A DNA stretch of 8,925 nt from contig DJUJ01000139.1 of NCBI GenBank assembly GCA_002438345.1, positions 18,287 to 27,211 on the forward strand, read 5' to 3'. This document shows positions 1 to 5,966 of this stretch, piece after piece (position 1 is the stretch's first letter; every line of letters starts with the position of its first letter). A model generated the notes under the pieces. It searched no databases. It was not told the origin of the DNA and worked only from the letters and a program-made list of their open reading frames with translations. A program made the position numbers and the translations under genes. This stretch comes from Paenibacillus sp. UBA6285. Lineage in GTDB: Bacteria > Bacillota > Bacilli > Paenibacillales > Paenibacillaceae.

Positions 1-304
1 ACTTAGTGGCCATAGCATTAAGCTCAGGAGCTTCCTGCTGGCAGGGATCACACCATGAAGCCCAGAAATTAACGATGACCGCTTTCTCTCGTGGTCCATC
101 AACTACATAGGTAGTCCCATCCGTTCCTTGGAGTGAAAATGAAGGAGCGAGCAATCCAGCCTTAGGTCCTATTTTCATTGGTGGCTCATCTTGCTGCCCA
201 AAAACAGCGGCAGCATTCGGCTCACGATTATACCACACCACAAATACAGCTACACACACAATTAGAATCACTATCGTGATGTTCAATTTATTTACTGCTT
301 TCAT
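1..304 (-). CDS. Membrane-anchored thioredoxin-like thiol-disulfide oxidoreductase (ResA/TlpA-like), 3' end cut by window edge
   Basis: Reading leftward from ATG at 304, the frame is open to the window edge (101 complete codons). The product starts with a short basic N-terminus and one hydrophobic segment (about residues 8-25, an uncleaved signal anchor). A linker follows, then a thioredoxin fold opening with the strand VIVNFWASW and the active site W84-C85-D-P-C88, followed by QQEAPEL as in ResA/TlpA/StoA proteins. Such proteins sit on the outer face of the membrane and reduce disulfides, for example in apocytochrome c maturation or sporulation. Which role applies here cannot be decided without the C-terminal half. 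The start is supported by AAAGGAA about 10 nt upstream and by a promoter at 343-370. It has its own promoter and reads away from the M67 gene. The family call is firm; the specific name is left open. Confidence 0.9.
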   Translation of the reverse strand, partial: MKAVNKLNITIVILIVCVAVFVVWYNREPNAAAVFGQQDEPPMKIGPKAGLLAPSFSLQGTDGTTYVVDGPREKAVIVNFWASWCDPCQQEAPELNAMATK

Positions 305-342
305 AGGGGTCTGTTCCTTTTCAAATGGAATAGTTTTCTACT

Positions 343-370
343 ATTGTACCCTCATTAACTTCAATTTCAA
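343..370 (-). promoter_or_regulatory. Sigma-A promoter of the ResA-like gene
   Basis: On the minus strand TTGAAA (370-365) and TACAAT (348-343) are separated by 16 bp, with only one substitution in each hexamer. The predicted start near 336 leaves a leader of about 30 nt before the ATG at 304. The promoter lies just beyond a minus-strand terminator, consistent with a fresh transcription unit. Confidence 0.75.
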
Positions 371-387
371 ACCATCTATTTTTTAGA

Positions 388-420
388 CAAAAAAGAGGGT
401 TTCGTCAGCGACGAAGCCCT
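388..420 (-). terminator. Rho-independent terminator, minus strand, probable end of the amtB operon transcript
   Basis: On the minus strand an 11-bp stem, AGGGCTTCGTC / GACGAAACCCT with one wobble pair and a 3-nt loop, is followed by CTTTTTTGT. The plus-strand side has no T-run (AATGAAGAGA follows), so it terminates leftward transcription only. No minus-strand gene ends next to it. The nearest is the exonuclease gene, whose stop is at 902, so the transcript would cross the whole M67 gene in antisense. On the plus strand the same stem could fold in the M67 leader. Confidence 0.75.
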
Positions 421-443
421 AATGAAGAGAGAGGGGTGAACAA

Positions 444-920
444 ATGGCAGCATTCCAGGGAAATGTCCAGCCTATAAGACTGAAATATTCCGTACAGCAA
501 GCGCTGGGGAAGCACCTGCTGTCCTGTTATCCGCAAGAAGCATGCGGAGTCTTGCTGGGTGCTGCCGCAGCGGGTGGCATGCTCATTGATACTTACGTAC
601 CCATGCGCAACGTAGCGCCAGACCCGCTGCACACATTTACTCCCCACCCTGAAGAATGGATTAATGTTCTCTACAATGAACCGACACTCATCGGTCTATT
701 TCATTCCCATCCACATTCAGAACCTATACCTTCGGTCGCTGATTATAAAGGATTAACAGCTCTAGGACCTGAATTTATGATCTATCTTATAGGTGCTCCC
801 AGAACAGAAGATGGCCACTCTCCTTTACTGAATGGATTTTATATTGAGCGGTTGCCAAATGAACAAGGAACACTATCCCTCGGACTATCTCAAGCCCCGC
901 TTCACGTTCTACTTAAATAA
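444..920 (+). CDS. M67 family (JAMM/MPN+) zinc metallopeptidase
   Basis: A 158-residue single-domain JAMM protein with a complete catalytic set: E32 in QEACGVLLG, then H87-S-H89, S97 and D100, matching HxHx7SxxD exactly. Bacterial single-domain JAMM enzymes cleave isopeptide or peptide bonds next to the Gly-Gly tail of ubiquitin-like sulfur carriers; mycobacterial Mec acting on CysO is the best-known example. No thiF, moaD/thiS or cysteine-synthase gene lies nearby, so the substrate here is unknown. The start is supported by GAGGGGTGA 5-12 nt upstream. The 3' end overlaps the convergent exonuclease gene by 19 bp (902-920), and no plus-strand terminator is visible after the stop. The gene is enclosed by leftward transcription units and may be subject to antisense transcription. 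Confidence 0.9.
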   Translation: MAAFQGNVQPIRLKYSVQQALGKHLLSCYPQEACGVLLGAAAAGGMLIDTYVPMRNVAPDPLHTFTPHPEEWINVLYNEPTLIGLFHSHPHSEPIPSVADYKGLTALGPEFMIYLIGAPRTEDGHSPLLNGFYIERLPNEQGTLSLGLSQAPLHVLLK

Positions 921-1651
921 GCATATAAATCACCCAATGTATCTACTTGGCCCCGCTCCGAAATTTCTCGAAGGTAGGCCACCCACAGCTGGGCTGTCAT
1001 CTTGGCATCTTCTAACGCATTGTGACGTCCATGAATCGGAATTTCATGCACATATAGCAGCTCATCAAGCGTATAGTTGCTAAGCTGCGGCTCGAGCCAA
1101 CGCGCAAGCATCATCGTGTCCAGTACCCGGTGTGTAAGCTGCACTTTAGAAGTTTTCCATAGAGCAGCATTAAGAAAAGCTTTATCATGTGAGCTTGCAT
1201 GTGCCACCAGCACATTTTGACCCACAAAGGACATGAAATTATGAAGACCATCCATTAAGGAGGGGGCGGATTGTGTCATCTTTTCCGTTATCCCTGTTAA
1301 CCTCGTAATATCATCTGGGATCGCCGTCTGACAATTCACCAAGGTATAAAAGCATTCATCTTCCTTAATCTTCTCTCCAACAACCTTAATTGCACCGAAT
1401 GACATAATTTCATCCCCATGCTGGTGAGAAAATCCTGTCGTCTCTAAATCAAATATAACAGTCTCCAGTTCAGACAGCGGAGTACGCAGTACCTCAGGAC
1501 GACGCTTCTCACGCATGAGTGATCGGATATAGGCCATTTGCTGCGCAGTCTGATGAGCAGTCTCTCCACCTCTCATCGAAGCGATCGCGGATGGCATTCC
1601 GCCTTGTCTCAGATTATTCCAAAATCCTCCATTCTTGTTTGGCTCCCTCAT
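902..1651 (-). CDS. DnaQ-like DEDDh 3'-5' exonuclease
   Basis: A 249-residue exonuclease-fold protein (counting from the ATG at 1651). The Exo I motif is VIFDLETTGF (D68, E70), Exo II is VAHASSHDKAFLN (D156) and Exo III is HNALEDAKMTA (H210, D215), so all DEDDh metal ligands are present. The family includes the proofreading epsilon subunit and many small 3'-5' nucleases. An N-terminal extension of about 65 residues precedes the catalytic domain. A GTG at 1660 would add three residues, but it lies inside the Shine-Dalgarno stretch GGAAAGGTGG, which sits 5 nt before the ATG. The ATG also gives the classic ATGA overlap with the upstream stop, so translational coupling is likely. It is the last gene of the amtB operon and overlaps M67 tail to tail. 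Its physiological substrate is unknown; the operon position argues against a simple replication role. Confidence 0.9.
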   Translation of the reverse strand: MREPNKNGGFWNNLRQGGMPSAIASMRGGETAHQTAQQMAYIRSLMREKRRPEVLRTPLSELETVIFDLETTGFSHQHGDEIMSFGAIKVVGEKIKEDECFYTLVNCQTAIPDDITRLTGITEKMTQSAPSLMDGLHNFMSFVGQNVLVAHASSHDKAFLNAALWKTSKVQLTHRVLDTMMLARWLEPQLSNYTLDELLYVHEIPIHGRHNALEDAKMTAQLWVAYLREISERGQVDTLGDLYAYLSRT

Positions 1652-2730
1652 GTTCGCCACCTTTCCGCTGAGCGGAGCTGACGCTGCAACGCCCGATGAA
1701 GACGTCTGACAAGCAGCAGACTTTCACGCAGCTCAGACAACAGCTGCTTATTCTTCAGTTCACTCTCAGCAACATAATCACTGCTGATTAATAATCCATC
1801 TTGGACGCTATAAGGTGTGTTCACTCGCATCCGCATCGCCAACAAGAAAGCTCGCCGGATATCATCCAAATGTTGGTACTTACGAAGCCCATTAAGCGCT
1901 TCAATTCGGTCTAATGTCGAGCTAGCTCTAATGCCGTGTAATAACGACAAGCGTCTAACAATATTCACTAACGGGATATAAACCCCATACTTAATATCAA
2001 ATCCACCTGCATAATCACCAAATCGTTCTATTAACACCTGTCCCAGAAGATTTAAAGTCGCTTTATGGCGGACTGTATTGCGAAGAACGGCTACGGACAA
2101 CTTCTCATGATCAGCAAAACCTTCATAGAAAGCCTCTTGCCACAACGCCGATAATTCAGCACTTCCTGCAACATGGCGCATATCCGAAGAAATGATAAGA
2201 TACCGGATAGGCTCCCATTCCAGCTGGGTTCTCCATTCCTTCAGCTGCTCAATCCATTCAGATAACGTCTTCCGCCACATCCATTGGGAGCACATTACCT
2301 TGCCTGCACATTTCTCATATCCTACTTCTTCAAGCACATCGGATAACATTATTCCAAAAAATTTAAAATACCTATTCTTCTCCCCATCCGGTTCACCCTC
2401 AACAATCAAACCATTATCCTGATCGCTCCACAGTGTAGCCTCCTGCCTTCCACTGCTGCCAAACGCAATAAAGGAATAAGCACAGGGAGGCGGGCCATAG
2501 CCCGCCTCTTTCATCTGCGCCTCACATATGAGTACCGCTGTCTGTGCAATAAGATCATGCATCGTATTCACACGGAACATCCATTCCTCAATTGGAATAA
2601 CATTCAACTGTTCCAGAAGTATACTTTGGCAGGCAATTCGCCTCTCCCTAAGTTCCTGTGGCGAACCGGCTAAGACGATGGTTCTAAAGCTTTCTTCACT
2701 ATACTCATCTGTTAACTCCATCGAAGCCAC
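1648..2730 (-). CDS. DUF294-type nucleotidyltransferase-like protein (GlnD-like NTase motif)
   Basis: A 360-residue soluble protein. Residues 1-85 are mostly helical. The nucleotidyltransferase core follows with GSSGRQEATLWSDQDNGLI (G91, S92, R95, E97, D103, D105), the G-S-x(n)-D-x-D signature of the DUF294 family. The C-terminal half matches the DUF294 substrate-binding region (DIKYGVYIPLVNIVRR, then a T-x-x-R-I-x-x-L segment near 272-279). The NTase core resembles that of GlnD, the PII uridylyltransferase, but the GlnD HD and ACT domains are absent. So are the CBS and cyclic-nucleotide-binding domains often found in proteobacterial DUF294 proteins. The start is GTG at 2730, with GGGAGG 8 nt upstream; an internal ATG at 2721 is 17 nt from that site. 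It follows amtB by 30 bp with no terminator and overlaps the exonuclease by 4 bp. Fold and family are clear; substrate and product are unknown. Confidence 0.85.
   Translation of the reverse strand: MASMELTDEYSEESFRTIVLAGSPQELRERRIACQSILLEQLNVIPIEEWMFRVNTMHDLIAQTAVLICEAQMKEAGYGPPPCAYSFIAFGSSGRQEATLWSDQDNGLIVEGEPDGEKNRYFKFFGIMLSDVLEEVGYEKCAGKVMCSQWMWRKTLSEWIEQLKEWRTQLEWEPIRYLIISSDMRHVAGSAELSALWQEAFYEGFADHEKLSVAVLRNTVRHKATLNLLGQVLIERFGDYAGGFDIKYGVYIPLVNIVRRLSLLHGIRASSTLDRIEALNGLRKYQHLDDIRRAFLLAMRMRVNTPYSVQDGLLISSDYVAESELKNKQLLSELRESLLLVRRLHRALQRQLRSAERWRT
1657..1666 (-). promoter_or_regulatory. Ribosome binding site deciding the exonuclease start
   Basis: The minus-strand sequence GGAAAGGTGG ends 5 nt before ATG 1651. 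It contains the alternative GTG codon (1660) within itself, so the GTG is unlikely to be the initiator. It lies inside the end of the upstream reading frame. Confidence 0.65.
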
Positions 2731-2760
2731 ACGGTCCGCCTCCCTATCCGAGGATTAATA

Positions 2761-4155
2761 TTATTGTTTAAGGGTTTTGGATTCCGACTCTGCGATCAAT
2801 TTCATTTGTTCAGGGTATCCGTAAGTACCATGCTCACTGATATCCAGGCCCATCAATTCTTCTTCTTCCGTAACACGAAGTCCAGTAGTTACCTTCATTA
2901 CATACAAGATGATGAAAGAAAGAACAGCTACGAAAACAAATGTTCCAACTACTCCTAGAACTTGAACACCCAATTGGTGGAAACCGCCACCGTAGAACAA
3001 TCCAGCTTCCCCTACCAAAGCGCCTTTAGTAATAAGATCTGGTGCAGCGAATAGACCTGTGGAAACCGCACCCCACATCCCTGCAATACCATGTACTGAG
3101 AAAGCATAGATCGGATCGTCAAGCCCTGCACGTTCCAACCATTGGGATGTCATGAATGTGAACGCACCTGCTACTAATCCAATAATGATTGCTGCCCACG
3201 GTTCAACGTAAGCACATGCTCCAGTGATCGCAACCAGTGCAGCTAGAACACCATTCAGCATTGCTGGAATATCAGATTTACCAAAGTACAACCATGAAGT
3301 AATCAACGCTGCCAAACCGCCTGCTGCTGCTGCGATATTCGTAGTTAATGCAACGTGACCGAAGAAACCTCCCATAGGGGACAAAGCACTACCTGGATTG
3401 AATCCGAACCAACCAAACCAGAGGATAATAACACCGAGTACAGTGAATACTTGGTTATGACCTGGAATAATAACAGGTTTACCTTCTTTATTAAACTTAC
3501 CAAGTCGTGGTTTAAGCAATATGGTTGCCACTACTGCTGCTGTTGCACCTGTAAGATGGACAACCGTGGAACCTGCATAATCTTGCATACCTAGCTCAGC
3601 CAACCAACCGCCGCCCCATACCCAGTGCGCTACGACCGGATAAATTACGACCGAGAATATAATTCCGAATATAATATACACACTTATCTTAGCACGTTCT
3701 GCCATACCTCCAGATACGATAGCCAAGGAAACTGCTGCAAAGGCCATTTGGAACAAGAATTTAACATTTAAAGTTACATCAGAAAATGTAAGTGATTCAA
3801 AAGAAGATGCTGTTGAATCTCCGCCGTACAAGAAGCCAGTAGTACCGAAGAAGCCGTTACCGTTACCGAAACCAAGTCCAAAGCCAACAGCCCAGAAACA
3901 AAGACTCGCAATGGCCAGCGTCAGTACCGTTTTACCGGCTACGTGACCTGCATTCTTCATTCGAACCGAACCTGCTTCAAGCATCGCAAACCCTGCTTGC
4001 ATAAAGAAGACTAAGATGAATGCCAGGAAGGTAAACGCGGTGTCCAACCCGACCTGCAAATCTGCGTTTGTCGGACCGTCCGCCGCAAAAGCACTTACCG
4101 GATAAACCATCAGCGTAATCATGGCTAGTAACATCATCAACCATTTCTTTTTCAT
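2761..4155 (-). CDS. amtB: Ammonium transporter (Amt/AmtB family)
   Basis: A 464-residue Amt channel in the cell membrane that conducts ammonium/ammonia. A signal peptide (MKKKWLMMLL..., cleavage likely after SAFA, residue 24) precedes about 11 membrane segments. Family landmarks are visible: D192 in QDYAGSTVVH, the pore twin histidines H200 (VHLTGATAAV) and H355 (SVHGIAGMWG), and the cytoplasmic tail GLRVTEEEELMGLDISEHG, which in AmtB contacts PII and couples the subunits. The start is ATG 4155 with GGGAGTGGGG just upstream. A TTG 36 nt earlier would add 12 residues, but it overlaps the regulatory box. No glnK (PII) gene lies beside it, although nrgA-nrgB or glnK-amtB pairing is usual. It leads an operon with a DUF294 NTase and an exonuclease. 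The promoter and a GlnR/TnrA-type box suggest nitrogen control. Confidence 0.95.
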   Translation of the reverse strand: MKKKWLMMLLAMITLMVYPVSAFAADGPTNADLQVGLDTAFTFLAFILVFFMQAGFAMLEAGSVRMKNAGHVAGKTVLTLAIASLCFWAVGFGLGFGNGNGFFGTTGFLYGGDSTASSFESLTFSDVTLNVKFLFQMAFAAVSLAIVSGGMAERAKISVYIIFGIIFSVVIYPVVAHWVWGGGWLAELGMQDYAGSTVVHLTGATAAVVATILLKPRLGKFNKEGKPVIIPGHNQVFTVLGVIILWFGWFGFNPGSALSPMGGFFGHVALTTNIAAAAGGLAALITSWLYFGKSDIPAMLNGVLAALVAITGACAYVEPWAAIIIGLVAGAFTFMTSQWLERAGLDDPIYAFSVHGIAGMWGAVSTGLFAAPDLITKGALVGEAGLFYGGGFHQLGVQVLGVVGTFVFVAVLSFIILYVMKVTTGLRVTEEEELMGLDISEHGTYGYPEQMKLIAESESKTLKQ

Positions 4156-4173
4156 TTTTACCCCACTCCCAAA

Positions 4174-4190
4174 TGTTATGTTTTCTAACA
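4174..4190 (-). promoter_or_regulatory. GlnR/TnrA-type nitrogen regulator box
   Basis: The 17-bp sequence TGTTAGAAAACATAACA (minus strand) fits the GlnR/TnrA consensus TGTNA-N7-TNACA at every defined position. It lies downstream of the predicted -10 (4217-4212), at about +15 to +31, and just upstream of the amtB ribosome binding site. For this factor family, a site below the promoter usually means repression; activator sites are normally near -50. Paenibacillus generally relies on GlnR, so GlnR is the likelier ligand (known family biology, not visible here). Confidence 0.75.
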
Positions 4191-4211
4191 AAACATGAAA
4201 ATCTTAATGTC

Positions 4212-4241
4212 ATTATAATCAGAAGTCAGGTAAATTGACAA
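4212..4241 (-). promoter_or_regulatory. Sigma-A promoter of the amtB operon
   Basis: On the minus strand TTGTCA (4241-4236) and a perfect TATAAT (4217-4212) are 18 bp apart. The predicted start is near 4205, giving a leader of about 50 nt that contains the GlnR/TnrA-type box. The same promoter would serve the two downstream genes. Confidence 0.75.
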
Positions 4242-4579
4242 GACTATTTTTGGGGATGTTTTTATTTTATTTTCTTCAAGCTCGCGAAATCTTCATAGTA
4301 CACATGAACTATTCTACTAACTTGAACTTGTACCAGCTACGCATTCATTGAAATAACTACGTGAACATACAATCTAATATTACTTTTTATCGAATTCCCT
4401 TTATCAATTCCCGCAAAAACATAACGCCAAATGTAATGTTTATAATTGAATTATACAAATGATCATATCCTCTTCAAATTTGATATCACTGGGAGTTTGA
4501 GTGTATTGTATATAAACAAGGCATCACCTTTCATGAATTAACCTCTCTTTAATGCATATACTTTATGAAAGCATGACGT
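4242..4579. other. AT-rich intergenic stretch between the amtB and merR promoters
   Basis: No convincing gene is present here. It holds a perfect palindrome TATAATT-G-AATTATA (4441-4455), a weaker inverted repeat AACATAAC/GTAATGTT (4418-4440), and a loose inverted pair CTTTCAT/ATGAAAG (4528-4534 and 4565-4571) just before the merR promoter. A possible second leftward promoter, TTGAAG-N16-TATAAT, ends at 4450, but its -35 matches at only four of six positions. None of these is assigned a function. Confidence 0.4.
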
Positions 4580-4609
4580 TTGACTGTATGGTTTCCAGTT
4601 TGTTATCAT
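4580..4609 (+). promoter_or_regulatory. Probable sigma-A promoter of merR-yugP
   Basis: TTGACT (4580-4585) and TATCAT (4604-4609) are separated by 18 bp. The predicted start is near 4616, about 85 nt before the merR ATG, and the leader contains a short reading frame at 4656-4703. An 18-bp spacer is close to the 19-20 bp typical of MerR-activated promoters, so autoregulation is possible but not shown. Confidence 0.55.
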
Positions 4610-4655
4610 TACAGATAGCATAATAGAAACCACCAATATAGGAGACGACTACCTT

Positions 4656-4703
4656 ATGGACAGTCGAATTCGATTAGTGAGGCGAGGTAGCATGGGGATA
4701 TGA
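4656..4703 (+). CDS. Possible 15-residue leader peptide ending on the merR start codon
   Basis: This short frame encodes MDSRIRLVRRGSMGI. GGAG lies 11 nt before its ATG. Its TGA (4701-4703) overlaps the merR ATG (4700-4702) as ATGA, the arrangement expected for translational coupling. The merR start itself has only a poorly spaced site (GAGG 12 nt away, GGGG 2 nt away), so coupling would make sense. The peptide is basic (four Arg in 15). No conservation evidence is available, and a frame this short can arise by chance. Confidence 0.35.
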   Translation: MDSRIRLVRRGSMGI

Positions 4704-5134
4704 TTCTATATCGAATCGGAGAATTAGCTAAGGCTGCTCACATCAGTGAGCGTACCATTGATTATTACACGAAATTGGGGTTAATCTCCCCAGAGTCAAG
4801 AAGCACCAAAAATTACCGACTTTACAGTTATGAAACCTTGGTCGCCTTAGAACGTATTAATCAATTAAAGCATGACAAGTATTCATTGGAAGAAATCAAA
4901 TCCATGATGAGCAAATGGAGCGAGGCTACTCCTGAAACTGACGTATCTGATAAATTAGTCGAGCTTGAGCAGCATATGCAGCGACTAGAACGTGAAGTAA
5001 AGGCACTTGAACCAATTATAAGCGGTCTGAAGCCTGGACAGGCCAGACGCGCGCTCTCTAACTTACTCCCTCAAGGAGTGGCCTGCATGGAGGCGATTCG
5101 GCTTCTATTGCTTACGCAAGGACCGCCAATGTAA
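4700..5134 (+). CDS. MerR family transcriptional regulator
   Basis: A 144-residue regulator with the MerR winged helix-turn-helix at the N-terminus (YRIGELAKAAHISERTIDYY, then TKLGLISPE). A wing/helix region follows (NYRLYSYETLVALERINQLK), then a probable dimerising coiled coil at about 82-107. The effector region is short and has a single Cys (GVACMEA), with no CxC-type metal loop, so the inducer is not evident. ATG 4700 is the only usable start, since an in-frame TAG lies 12 nt upstream. It is 35 bp from the YugP-like protease gene and reads in the same direction, so it may control that gene or itself. An exact inverted repeat spans its stop codon. Confidence 0.88.
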   Translation: MILYRIGELAKAAHISERTIDYYTKLGLISPESRSTKNYRLYSYETLVALERINQLKHDKYSLEEIKSMMSKWSEATPETDVSDKLVELEQHMQRLEREVKALEPIISGLKPGQARRALSNLLPQGVACMEAIRLLLLTQGPPM

Positions 5135-5148
5135 ATACCATATTTACA
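5130..5148. repeat. Exact 8-bp inverted repeat at the merR/yugP junction, candidate operator or hairpin
   Basis: TGTAAATA-CCA-TATTTACA is a perfect dyad. Its left arm contains the merR stop codon (TAA 5132-5134) and its right arm ends 8 nt before the yugP ribosome binding site. The 19-bp size suits a dimeric repressor or a short mRNA hairpin. It does not fit GlnR/TnrA (9-bp rather than 7-bp centre), PerR or Fur consensus. No T-run follows, so it is not a terminator. Confidence 0.5.
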
Positions 5149-5169
5149 ATACAGTGGAGGAATGCAGCT

Positions 5170-5841
5170 ATGGGAATGTATCTATTAGTAATTATCGCCT
5201 TTATTTTTTCATTATGGGCCCAGTTCAGAGTTAAAGGGACATTCAGCAAATGGTCCAAGGTGGCCAACTTGAACGGTCTGACAGGATATGAAGCAGCTAG
5301 ACGCATGCTCGACGCAAACGGACTTCACGATGTTCCGATTGAGCCTGTAAGAGGTACGCTTTCTGACCATTATGATCCGATTCACAGAGTTGTACGCTTA
5401 TCAGAGCCTGTTTATTATGAGAGTTCTATCGCAGCAGTCTCCGTCGCTTGTCACGAAGTGGGTCACGCCATTCAGCATAAAGTTAGTTATCCTATGTTAA
5501 CACTCCGTCACAGGATGTTCCCAGTAGTTAATTTCGCATCAGGCATAGCACCATTCATGCCTATGGCAGGATTCATATTCGGTTACTTTAATCTCGTAGG
5601 CCTTGGTATCATCTTCTTCTCGGCCGCTGTTGCCTTCCAGCTTGTGACACTGCCTGTAGAATTCAATGCTAGTAACCGGGCACGTCAAGTCATGGTAGAG
5701 CAGGGTTACATTCGTAACGAAGAAGAACGCGGAGTAGCCAAAGTCCTGAACGCAGCCGCATTAACGTACGTTGCCGCCGCGCTAGTATCCTTACTTGAAC
5801 TGCTTCGTTTGATTACCGTCTTTTTAGGTAACCGCGACTAA
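5170..5841 (+). CDS. yugP: YugP-like membrane zinc metallopeptidase
   Basis: A 223-residue integral membrane protein with the zinc protease motif HEVGH at 95-99 (SVACHEVGHAIQH). The conserved LPVEFNASNRAR segment (161-171) probably supplies the third metal ligand, E164. Membrane segments are at about 3-19, 118-135, 138-160 and 197-218. The family (Bacillus YugP) is widespread in Firmicutes; substrates are not established, and a role in membrane protein quality control is only inferred from the architecture. The start is supported by GGAGG 9 nt upstream. It follows merR by 35 bp, probably in one transcript ending at the hairpin at 5967-5995. A structured repeat lies between its stop and that terminator. 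Confidence 0.9.
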   Translation: MGMYLLVIIAFIFSLWAQFRVKGTFSKWSKVANLNGLTGYEAARRMLDANGLHDVPIEPVRGTLSDHYDPIHRVVRLSEPVYYESSIAAVSVACHEVGHAIQHKVSYPMLTLRHRMFPVVNFASGIAPFMPMAGFIFGYFNLVGLGIIFFSAAVAFQLVTLPVEFNASNRARQVMVEQGYIRNEEERGVAKVLNAAALTYVAAALVSLLELLRLITVFLGNRD

Positions 5842-5857
5842 TACAAAACAAAGCTTA

Positions 5858-5957
5858 CAAGCATAAACGCCTTCGGCGTCCTTACAAGGACGGTAAGCGT
5901 TTATGCGAGAAATATAAGACATAAAGTATGGTGTGAAACTTATACTTTCTTATATTT
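5858..5957 (+). repeat. Interspersed two-hairpin repeat, copy 1
   Basis: About 100 bp, matching 8221-8322 at roughly 89% by eye (two 1-nt gaps and about nine substitutions), same orientation. Hairpin A is closed by GCATAAACGC (5861-5870) pairing with GCGTTTATGC and has an inner CGTCCT/AGGACG stem. Hairpin B pairs AAATATAAGA with TCTTATATTT and AAGTAT with ATACTT, with a 4-nt bulge (CATA) on the left side and a loop of about 12 nt. It lies 17 bp after the yugP stop and ends 9 bp before a bidirectional terminator. There is no T-run of its own and no coding potential. It could be a MITE/REP-like element or a conserved 3'-UTR RNA. Confidence 0.8.
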
Positions 5958-5966
5958 CAAAAAGAA

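Noticed and set aside
832..1083. Plus-strand open frame overlapping M67 and the exonuclease
   Set aside because: It is a shadow of well-supported genes, with no family motif and no ribosome binding site. The same applies to frames at 2192-2422, 3355-3594, 6055-6309 and 6922-7242.
4156..4191. N-terminal extension of AmtB from a TTG at 4191
   Set aside because: It would place the start inside the GlnR/TnrA-type box, has no ribosome binding site, and would bury the clear signal peptide beginning at ATG 4155.
5130..5148. GlnR/TnrA box at the merR/yugP junction
   Set aside because: The ends look right (TGTAA...TTACA), but the centre is 9 bp rather than the required 7 bp.
5858..5957. Repeat hairpins read as the yugP terminator
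   Set aside because: Neither hairpin A nor B is followed by a T-run, and a better terminator lies just beyond (5967-5995).
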